DNA from: Gammaproteobacteria bacterium | Lineage (GTDB): Bacteria; Pseudomonadota; Gammaproteobacteria; JABCZS01 | DNA: 48,313 nucleotides | Direction of reading: 5' to 3' | Assembly: GCA_013289605.1 (NCBI GenBank) | Contig: JABCZS010000014.1 | Location: 1-48,313 of the forward strand | Part shown: positions 1 through 9,500 of the stretch, piece by piece | How the letters are laid out: each line of letters begins with the position of its first letter | Numbering within the stretch: the first letter of the stretch is position 1 | Notes under the pieces: generated by a model | Database searches by the model: none | What the model saw: the letters and a program-made list of their open reading frames with translations, nothing else | What the model was told of the DNA's origin: nothing | Program-made: the position numbers and the translations under genes

Positions 1-120
1 TTGAGTAATTAAATTGTGTTAAATTTGTGTCAAAGCGCCGCGCCTTTTGACGTATTATAGCGGTTCTAGAACATGAAGAAAGATCGCAACGCATTGATTT
101 ATATAAAACCCTATTTAACT

Positions 121-169
121 CTAAGGTCTTTAAAACCGTAGGTTGGGGGTTCAACTCCCTCCTGAGCCA
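121..169 (+). pseudogene. Decayed tRNA(Trp)-like 3' half
   Basis: The stretch can be read as an anticodon arm (stem aaggt/accgt around loop ctttaaa), a short variable region, and a T arm (ggggg, loop ttcaact, ccctc) ending in gcca at 166-169. It follows the E. coli tRNA(Trp) pattern GGTCT..AAAACCG..GTTGGG.GTTC, but the anticodon position reads TTA instead of CCA and the acceptor strand is about 3-4 nt too short. No matching 5' acceptor or D arm lies upstream, so this is not a functional tRNA. It may be a remnant of tRNA(Trp) or an old attachment-site duplicate. The assignment rests on eye alignment only. Confidence 0.4.
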
Positions 170-173
170 ATAT

Positions 174-226
174 TATGTATAATACTACTATTTTTAAGGC
201 ACATTTATGAAAAACAAAATCGCATT
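174..226 (+). repeat. 53-bp duplicated promoter/start segment, copy 1
   Basis: These 53 bases match 16098-16150 with a single mismatch. They carry a TATAAT box (178-183), an AAGG Shine-Dalgarno and the first six codons (MKNKIA) of the SDR gene at 16131. Here they are joined to an alpha/beta-hydrolase sequence. Identity stops abruptly after codon six on both sides of the comparison, as expected for a recombination joint. Confidence 0.85.
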
Positions 227-382
227 TGCACAAATCAATGGTATAGAGTTGCATTACCGTGAAGTCGGCGACGGTCCGCTTATTATTTTATTGCATGGTT
301 GGCCAGAAACATCTTATACGCCTTACAAAGCGAGCTCGATAAATATGGATTAGATTTTGAAGTAGACATCAGGGCAGCTTAA
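207..382 (+). pseudogene. Chimeric alpha/beta-hydrolase pseudogene
   Basis: The reading frame from ATG 207 runs 48 codons to TAG 351-353. After an SDR-derived MKNKIA start it encodes a classic alpha/beta-hydrolase N-terminus: INGIELHYREVGDG, the first strand LIILLHGWPE with the HGxP oxyanion motif, then SY. Full-length members of this epoxide-hydrolase/dehalogenase-like family have roughly 280-300 residues, so almost the whole gene is missing. A second frame (ELDKYGLDFEVDIRAA, stop 380-382) directly after the break could be the native C-terminus left by an internal deletion. There is no nucleophile or catalytic His, so no enzyme can be made. Confidence 0.7.
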
Positions 383-410
383 TATTTACTAGGGGCTTTA
401 GATGAGCTCT

Positions 411-3400
411 TTATATATATTGTGAAAGCGTAGCCACTGCTGTATGCGAAGGGGTGGTGGTTTTTAAAACCTTATCGATATCAAAGACCCAAGTGGAAAG
501 TGCCATTTTACCCGCTCCTACTGCTGAAGAGCTCATGGCATCAGCGGCGGTTTCACTTGCGGTTTCACTGTGTGAAGGTGATTGTCTGTGTGGATCTGGG
601 TCGTGAGTGGGTATGAGTGGCACCGTTGTGTTTGCAGTGGAGACAGGCGTATGTGGTGTATCAGTTGCTTGCGCGACTTGTTCTGCTGTTTTCGCTTTTG
701 CTTGAGAAGGGATATTATTAAGCATATACCCATAGGGTTTTATCAGCTCGTCATAACTTGCTTTATCTTTGGCGATTTTAGTTTTTAATGCCAAAATATC
801 TTCATCCGTTAATAGATCTGCTTTTTCCCTGGTAGCGATCGCTTCATAACTTACCCAGATGCTCTTTAATAAAGGAATGGCGGCTGCAAATAGTGTATTT
901 AACTGTGCTTGGAGTAATTGTTGTGCGGGTAAATCTGCTGGGTATTGCGCCAGCACCATCTGGGTTATCATTTCCGCTGATTGAAAAACTTTCATATAGC
1001 GTTGATAGGCTGCATACAGTTCTTTCTCAGACACAACTAGCGTTTCAAATCTTAGTGCGGATAAACATGTGCGTCTAATATACCCCAATGCGCTTTCTCG
1101 ATCTTGTACGCTGGGCTGAGGTTGCAATGCAGTGGTCTTGTTTTCATTGCCGGAATTTGCGTGATTTTGGTTTGCAGTTTGGCCTTGTGCTTGCGCGCGG
1201 GCTTTAGCTTGGATTTCTTCGGCTTGCGCTGCATAAACCCTAAATTCTTTACAAATATTTATATACACTACTTCGTCATGATAACTTTTAAAGCAGAGAT
1301 CAAAAAGGGTTTGGTTATCAACATTACCCGAGGTAACCAGTTTATAATTATTCCAAATTTCTTGCAGTATCATCATCCTGTCACGATTGAGTGCATTGAG
1401 TTTTTCTCGAAGTTCTGCTTGGGCGTTTGTATCATTAGGGTGCAAAATAGCAACCATCGTATCCATCGCATTTTTGTTTTTATCTGGATGTAGACAATTC
1501 ATGCACTCTTTATATCTTTTGTACATATCCTCATAAGCGACGGTCTTGGTTTTTAAACCTAAGGCTCTTTGATAATTTCTTATGATGGTTGCAATATTAT
1601 CTTTGCGTTTTAATAAGGAAGATGATTCATATCTTTCCGGACGCAATGGAGGATCATCGGTTCGAAGCCAGTAGCGTTTAAATCTACGCCATAATGAATT
1701 ATAGTCTGGTGGAAAAAAATCTTGCTCCTGATAAGGCTCCTCAGGAAGGATAATTAGCGCACGGAATTTATTATTTTGATAATCGTCTTGCATCGCGGAG
1801 GATAGATTATTATCTTCCAAGTATTCTTGGTAATCTTTTTTACGTTGGATGCAAGAATTAAAACCTTTGATTTGTTTTATTACGTTTTTATTTTTTTTGA
1901 GAACGAATTCAGGATCCTTGGCCAGTATATCTGCCTCTAGTGTTGCAACAGCTTCTCGGTAGCGTCCTCTTATTGCTTTTTCTAGCTCAAGGAGCTGAAT
2001 TATAAGTTGAGTCATATATTCTAGATGACCTCTCTCATAAGTAAAAAAATTTTTTGCTTGCTCTGAGCTCGGATTATCCCACGCATAAATGAGTGGTGCT
2101 ATTTGTTCCAGATAATCTTTGGCAATTTGATCATATTGCGCTTGATAAGCAAAACGCGCAATATGTCGTGCCGTAATGGTATTCACTTGTGCGACCAATC
2201 TGCTGTTATTTCGCGCAAACTCAGGCGGGAAATGCACAGCAGTGATATTCGGATATTGAGGAAGGGCCGCAATGAAATTTTTGATAAAGGCTACGAATTC
2301 GGTATTATCATGCTCATACCCTTTATAGGCTTGGGTAAAATCAATAGTCGAGAATCCCGTATCGTTTAATAGTTGTAGCCACGCAGGTATAATAGTGAAA
2401 TATTGGCTTAACTCAAATAAATAATACGTCGCATTAGCTTTGGGAGTGATTTGTTTTAAACCCTCATCTGTCGTTTTAGCATGCAAAACTCCATTGATAG
2501 CCTTAAGTGCCGGCAATAATTCTAAGAATGAATGGATACGTGGCAAAGCTTTGGGATCTTCGGACACTCGCTCAATGAGTTTTTTAAGTAAAGGAAGTGC
2601 TTTATGATGCTTGTAGTATAGTAAAGAGCTTACCTGATCTGAAACTTCAAGCCAATCTTCAATTTGACCTGATGTGTGATTTCGCTCCGCTAAAAAATAG
2701 TTGATATAATGTAATAACTGCGCTGGGGTGAATTTTGCTACCAACTGGGATGCAATCTCGATAAAAACTGGCGCATTCTTGACTATAGCTTTATCTTGTG
2801 ATAGCTGCGATAGCTTATTGGCCGCTTGCAACAACCCTTGAGCATTAGGCCCCTGCAACAGTGGCAGAACTTCTGTTTCAATTTGGTAGGAAAAATCTTT
2901 TTGATAAAAAAGCTGCGTTTTTAAATCATTGCCTGGCTGTGGTGGTCCTACTCCTTGCACAAAAGTGTTGGGATTATCGCTGTTTGGCACTGACTCAGAC
3001 ACCCTGGACATGGCCTCTGTTGCCCGTTGAGTAAATTTCTCTGCTACCTCTTGCTTGGGTGCAGCCATGCGGCTGCGGCTCATGCCTCTTAAAACTCCCT
3101 TAGAAAGTTTAATTTGTATGCTAGTGATCCCTTGTTTGCATAACGCTACACAGGATTTAAATCCTGCATGTACAGATCCCCACCATGGAAATAGATAAGC
3201 ACTAAAGCTTAAGAACGAAGCACTAAAACCCAGCAATAAAATTGCATTCCACGCGGCCGCGCCCCCAAGGCTTAAGGTGACGCCAGCGACTGGGATCCCC
3301 GCCACAGACAGTATTAAAAATATAGACAAACCGAATAAAAATAAGCTAGAAAATATACTCACCGCGAGCTGCAGTTTAGGGTGTCTGCTTAAAAAATTAA

Positions 3401-3413
3401 ACTCGACGGCCAT
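411..3413 (-). CDS. 1000-aa membrane protein with duplicated J-domain-like module
   Basis: I do not recognise a named family. Residues about 14-76 are strongly hydrophobic (two membrane segments, LAVSIFSSLFLFGLSIFLIL and a second around 52-76), followed by a basic stretch. Residues 165-560 are mostly helical. Residues about 604-730 and 774-900 align with each other by eye and form an internal duplication. The first copy has HPDKN at 642-646, the signature of DnaJ J domains; the second copy has lost it. Between and after them lie Q/A- and S/T-rich linkers, with a disordered tail from 905. A GAGGG ribosome-binding site sits 7 nt before ATG 3413. It lies 123 bp downstream of the giant gene on the same strand. 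An effector anchored in a membrane and touching host Hsp70 is possible but is inference. Confidence 0.75.
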   Translation of the reverse strand: MAVEFNFLSRHPKLQLAVSIFSSLFLFGLSIFLILSVAGIPVAGVTLSLGGAAAWNAILLLGFSASFLSFSAYLFPWWGSVHAGFKSCVALCKQGITSIQIKLSKGVLRGMSRSRMAAPKQEVAEKFTQRATEAMSRVSESVPNSDNPNTFVQGVGPPQPGNDLKTQLFYQKDFSYQIETEVLPLLQGPNAQGLLQAANKLSQLSQDKAIVKNAPVFIEIASQLVAKFTPAQLLHYINYFLAERNHTSGQIEDWLEVSDQVSSLLYYKHHKALPLLKKLIERVSEDPKALPRIHSFLELLPALKAINGVLHAKTTDEGLKQITPKANATYYLFELSQYFTIIPAWLQLLNDTGFSTIDFTQAYKGYEHDNTEFVAFIKNFIAALPQYPNITAVHFPPEFARNNSRLVAQVNTITARHIARFAYQAQYDQIAKDYLEQIAPLIYAWDNPSSEQAKNFFTYERGHLEYMTQLIIQLLELEKAIRGRYREAVATLEADILAKDPEFVLKKNKNVIKQIKGFNSCIQRKKDYQEYLEDNNLSSAMQDDYQNNKFRALIILPEEPYQEQDFFPPDYNSLWRRFKRYWLRTDDPPLRPERYESSSLLKRKDNIATIIRNYQRALGLKTKTVAYEDMYKRYKECMNCLHPDKNKNAMDTMVAILHPNDTNAQAELREKLNALNRDRMMILQEIWNNYKLVTSGNVDNQTLFDLCFKSYHDEVVYINICKEFRVYAAQAEEIQAKARAQAQGQTANQNHANSGNENKTTALQPQPSVQDRESALGYIRRTCLSALRFETLVVSEKELYAAYQRYMKVFQSAEMITQMVLAQYPADLPAQQLLQAQLNTLFAAAIPLLKSIWVSYEAIATREKADLLTDEDILALKTKIAKDKASYDELIKPYGYMLNNIPSQAKAKTAEQVAQATDTPHTPVSTANTTVPLIPTHDPDPHRQSPSHSETASETAADAMSSSAVGAGKMALSTWVFDIDKVLKTTTPSHTAVATLSQYI

Positions 3414-3536
3414 TTGCGCCCTCTGTAAATGATGGTTTTCTTATTAATTCTAGTCAATTTATCAAAAATTAGCGTAGTTAATCAACTCGGGTTATCCGAA
3501 AAACTTATACCAAATCTATACCTATTCTACTTCATG

Positions 3537-6500
3537 TTACATTTTATTCTCACCTATCAAATGACCGGTATGATTCGATAAACTTTGATTGCCGGTTGAA
3601 GAAGAGGAGGAGGCTTGGCCTGGTAGGGGGACTAATTCTTTTTTATCGTTAGGCCGTTGATCTCTTTCCTCATCTAATGCTGGGCCAATACAGCTTAACA
3701 TGCGTGACTCGGTATGAAACCAGGTATGATCAGATTGATGTGTGACTTTATTACGCTCCTCCTGCAGACGCGTACGGATCGTTTCCGCTGTGCTGCTTTG
3801 ATCTAACAAACCCAAGTGGTGATCTCTATATTCCATTCTAGCCATGATCTCCCAGCGTTCAGTGAGCCGTGAAGATTCACGTAGCCAATCGGTGAGTTTG
3901 GCCCAAGGGCTAGTGATCATGCCATGATAATGCTGCAAAGCCATGGACATCGAAAATGTCAGTTGCACTTCGGCACGCATGGCTAAGTCTTTGTGTGCCA
4001 GATCTGTGCTAATGATGGCAAGGCGCTCTGATTGCCCATGGTGGCTTAAGATAATTTCCTTTGTTTGCTTGTCAGGCAATTGCCAAGGACTACTTAACAG
4101 TAGCTGCAATAATCGCAATTGGTGAGGCTCAAGCGCTGCCACCAAGAGTAGATCACAGACATCAAAAAATATCTGCGCATTCACACCAGCTTCTTTTTCT
4201 ATCACTGCTGCATTCAAAGCATAAATATTTTCTTTAAGCTGCGCTAATTGTTGCGCTTGTATTTTAGGATCTATACCTAAAGATGCGCCGGCACACATTA
4301 AATCTTGGCTGATCTGCGCCATCGTCGTATTGTCTGGGCAATATGCCTGTAATCTGGCGCGATTAGCCTCGAGTAAAGGATCTTCTAATAATAAAAAATA
4401 GTACTTATTTTCTAAGGCGTATTCATACACCGTAAGTTGCATGGCGATGCTTTGTAAAAATCGGCTTAAAAATTGTAGATAAGCGGGACTGCATTGTTTT
4501 AAGCCCGCAAATTCATCTGCTGCGGATTGCAACCGTGCAGGTAATAACGCTTTGATCATTCCTTGAATTAATTCAAGAAATGATTTGTTCGCTTGTTCTT
4601 CATATCCACTATTTTGGTATTGGGGAACAATACGTATGATGGCCACCATATTGGCATTAATTTGTTGCAGGATCTGCTCGGGTGTTGCCTCCTGCAAGAC
4701 AGAGGCTTTATCGAGTAGGGATTTATCTACTTGCAGCTTAGTATGAAGCTGTTGGTAGGCCTGGTTTGCTTGATCATCCGCTTGATTTTGTTTTTGTTGC
4801 TGGCGTAGCAATAGCTGCTGGCTGTAATAAGTCAATAAATGCTGTGATAATTCCTGTTGGGTATTGATAGACGTGTTAAAATATAAGCGATAAATCGTCA
4901 ACATTTCTGCAATAGCCGTTAAATAAGGCTGCGCTGCCTGCGGCGCCAACATAGCGGTGCGAAGACTTGCACTGAGCCTTGCTAGCCGCTGCGCATGTTC
5001 AGCATCCCCATTGGGAAAAGCCAGCTGAATAATGCGCAATAAAGCATAGGCTTGCCACAGCCATTGCTGAAGCATGGCTTCATCTAAGCGTGTCATGCAC
5101 ACATCATATAAAGAAAAATAAATGTAACGCAATACCCGCGCGCACACTACTTCATAGACCACTAAGGGGCGAGGTTCGGACCTTATTTCCCGCAGGACTG
5201 CTTGCATGGGGCTGGTTTGCGGCGTCACGTTTATTAACCTGACGGTTTGATTGTCAACAAGAAAATGTAAGCGAGGTTTATCCCCGGTTGCAGGGCAAGC
5301 GATGCATTGCAGCATCCAGGGGTCGGTCTCATTCGGTAAAGCCCAGATACAAATCGGTATCCTTTTCGCCTCGGCCAATTGTTTTATCATGGTGGGTGTC
5401 AGTGCATCTTCTTTGCAATAATTGTCGATATAGCATTTAAAGGCTGTAATTGTTGTGCAGTAAATCTCACAAGTCTTTTTAGCTTCTTGTAATGCTAGGT
5501 ATAAACGCTCTGCTTGTTCACGCTCAGCCTGTTGGGGAATTTTTTCCAGCAAATCTTTATCGAATAAGCCTATTAACTGAGGATGCTCACGGGTAAGTTT
5601 TACGCGCAATTGCGCCCAGGCGGCAGAGCAATACAAATATTGTGCAGATCCTTTTTTCCATTGTTCCTCTTTAGGTGTGAGCTTAGTGGCATCGCTTTTT
5701 AAATGGTCGATTTCATTATTAATAAATGCGGTAAATACTTCAGCACTATATTTTTGTCGTATAGCCAAATCAGATTTTTGATTATCTAGTTGATCTCTTG
5801 CTTTACTCAAATTATCGTAGCCCAGTTGTTGGAGAATATTTTTAGATGCGCTTCCCACTGATTCATCTTCTGCATTAGCTACTGAGAGTACTATTTTTTC
5901 CCCTGCAAATTCGCCACCATAAAGCTGATGCAATTCAATTGCTTGCTCTGTCCCCTGCACAGGCGTAGCCAGTAACGCATCAATTGCTTCAGGCATTTGC
6001 ATCCCTGGAAAGTGCTCCACTTCTACCCGGCGCTTTTTCAATCGTCTCAGCATGCCAGAATAGGCTGGCTCTGTTTGTGCTTGCGATAATAACGCTTCAT
6101 CAAAAACAGGATTTGAATTTGCCAACGTCGCCTCTGCTTTAACCGCGGGACTTCCCTGCACATCATTCCGTTGGTTTTTTGCTAATTTGCCGGCTTTACT
6201 TTGATTACGAAGCAAAAATAAATTGATTTGATTTAAAAGCGCAGCGCTTATGGCATTACCCGTTAGATTTAGATGCAATAAAGTAAAATTATTTCTTAGC
6301 ACATCACACAATGCCCTGGCCCCGACATCAGTGATATTGTTCCAAGCTAAGTCCAAAGAAATCACAAAGGTATTATCTTTTAATACCTCAGCCAATCCTT
6401 GTGCGTTATGATCCTTAAGGTAATTTAATCCGAGATTAAGATGAGTGATTTTAACGGTAATACTACTTATTATTGCTAGCAGTTGCTGAAACCCCGAGAG

Positions 6501-9500
6501 ACCTAATAATTGCCCGAAAAAATTTATTCGTGTAGGGGTGCCATCACAGGCATGAAAAAATTGTCTTGCGCTATCATCCTGTAAATTATTTTTCCCTAAA
6601 AATATTTCCGGGATATGGCCTAATCTTAAAGCACTATCTGTTGCTCTAATATCCATGTAGGTTAAGTTTATCGTTGCGAGCTGAAGATTTTCTGGGGAAT
6701 AGTCTTTATTGCATACCGCACGCAATACTGTTTGTATGGCGGGTGTGAGATCGGACCAGTCTATTGAAGTAAAAAACAAGGTTTGTTTATAATCTTGACC
6801 AGGCAGTTGATCGCATCCAGTTAAATTAGCCTTACCATGCAGCGATTTTTCTACCGTTAACCTTTTTAAGTTTGTGCAGTGCGCAGCATCTAAAAATTTT
6901 AAACGGGGTGCTTGTAAAGAAATAGCGCTTAAATTTCCACAAGCATTAAGTGACAAGATTTCTAGTTTGGGAAATATGACCGGCATGGTTCTGAAATGAT
7001 TAATTTCACGCACTCGGTAATAAAATCCCTGTAACGCACTATTATTTATCCTCAATTCCCGAATATTAGGGCAATGGGCGGCAATTAACATGATTGCCGC
7101 ATAAGTAATGCGGGTATTATGACTTAAGTCCAAACGCTCAATAAACGCACCGGTCGTGAGTAGATAGCCTTCCGGTTTTGTCGTAAGCATATTTCGTAAA
7201 TGCTCATCATCTAATGTGTCCCCAAAGCCTGATAAATCCAAGGAACGTAGTATGGTGCCAGGAATAAGCTGTGTTAATAATCGTGTTTGCCAAGCGAGAG
7301 GGGAAAGAAGATCTAATGAATGATAATGCCCATTGCCATTATCCCATAGGTAAATGTCATCGCTTGTGGGATCGCCATAGATGCTAGGAATACCATTCGC
7401 ACGGGCAACATAAATACATTTATTTAAATCCTTGGCGAGGGCCTCAATTTCTGCTTCACCACCCCGGGTTTCTGGTGAGTTCATCCTATCAAAATAGGCA
7501 CCTTTGAGTTCATTAGCATTGAGCGGGATCGGAACCGTACTGCCATTTTTTTTCATATAAGACACTGCCTTAGTGCGCAGTCTTGAAGCGGCATAGGGTA
7601 TATTTGGATCATTTCTTAACTGATGCGCAATAGCGCTAAATAAGCAATTTGCATCATCGGGCATATGAACCAGGTTAGGATTTTGTGGCGCTGAGGGAGG
7701 TGGGGTATAGCATAACCCTCTTTTTATAGCAACTTTACGTAAAACGGCATCATTTAATTTTTCAATTTCCCTTGCAAGTAAAGTACTTCTATGCCGCGCT
7801 GATAATTTATTAAATTGCACAATGCTTGCCGCAATTATTTCTGAATACGCTCCATCTTCTTTTAAATGCTTGAGTAATTCAAATCCATTTTGAGATTTTA
7901 TGTTCTCAAGCGCCTTCATTGCTTGCTTTGGACTCCTGTCTTTTCCCTCTCTTACCTTGTGCGCATCCATCAGTGTTAAAGGATGAGTAAAATGTAACAC
8001 ACTACTTGCCATGGCACGATCATCTTGGTTTGAGATGATGCCATTCCTGAGATTATACTCACCATGAGTGCGCTCTAAAAATCGTAACAAAGGAGATAGC
8101 GCTTTTGGGAGTTGCATGATCGGCCGACCAAATTTTTTCTCGATATACTGCATCACATCTGTTGATAAACCACTGAATCCTGCATTTTCCTGATAAGTGA
8201 CTTGTTGAAAAATAGCGTCATAGTACTCACCCAATTCGTGATGCACCCCTAATGCCAGCGCCATGCCAGTAATTTCTAGCTGATTATTTTGATGGTATTG
8301 CAATAAGCTCTGAATGGCTGCAAAAAGTTTATTTATTTTTATCACCACTTCATCATCTAAGAACACAGTTAAAAAACTAAATGAAGGTTTACCCAATACT
8401 GTTTTACCAAATAAATGACCGAACAACGAATGGTCTGCATTGTTTTCAGGAAATAGCCTGTTGCACTCTTCTTCAGTAAATAATCCCCAAGATTTTTCAA
8501 AGTGTTTACTAAAAGTACGCTCAAATAAGCGTTGATATTGTGTATGCATAGCCTTCAGAGATTCTAACCAATCATTTAGTAATGCCAAAGGACTAATCTT
8601 TAAAAAACGTTGAATGACCGGATCATTGAGATCGAGTGCTTGATGCATATTATCTAAGCACAATACGATACTTTTGATCTGCAAAACATGACCTGCTTTT
8701 ACCTTGGGATCTTGAACATAGAATGATTGATCATAATCAAAGCGAAATAAATCCTGTTGACCATTTTTATCCTCGACAACACGAAAATCTTTATGACTAT
8801 CATCTTGCGGGCCAGTGATGAGGGTGCGAACAAGGTGAACAAAAAACGATTGAGGGCTAAATTTTGTAGGCATATTAGCATCTGATAATTCATCAGGAAT
8901 TAATGACACGCCTCCAATATGTTCACTCCATTGTACAGCGATAGCCTCACGTCCAGGAATATCGAGGCGACTGATTAATGTTTCGGGCAGATAGCTTTGA
9001 CCACAAGCACGCTTCATTAATTCATTGATTGCAAATTCAATAGCAGGTCGTGCTGGGATCAGCTTAGCCCAGTAAGTTTCGCCCTGATAGTCAAAACGAT
9101 ATACCGCATGCAGGCTATCACGTACACCGTTCACTTTTTGAAAGGGATTTTTAAATGTATAAGCATTAGCCATGCCATTGAGCATGTGCATTTTAACATG
9201 AGAAGCCATTGCGTGCTTTTGCACTGCAGAAGTAGGAGGATACTCAATATCGAATTGTGGTGTCACCAAGTTCACATCATCACTGGCCGATGAAGTGATG
9301 GCATTTTGCCAACGCATCAACCACTGTTGACGCCTATAAATTAATCCATAATGCCAACCACTGATATCATTTACGTCTAGTAAATGATTAAATAATTGGG
9401 TATGCGCGTGACCTAATTTCTCAAGGGAACGCATCAAGGTGAGCTTCTCTGAGCGATAAAGTGAAATATAAAACTTCCCCCACTCTGTTAAAACTTCGTC

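Noticed and set aside
582-1493. Several plus-strand open frames of 60-129 codons inside the giant minus-strand genes
   Set aside because: They lie opposite clearly coding sequence, lack ribosome-binding sites and show no recognisable domains.
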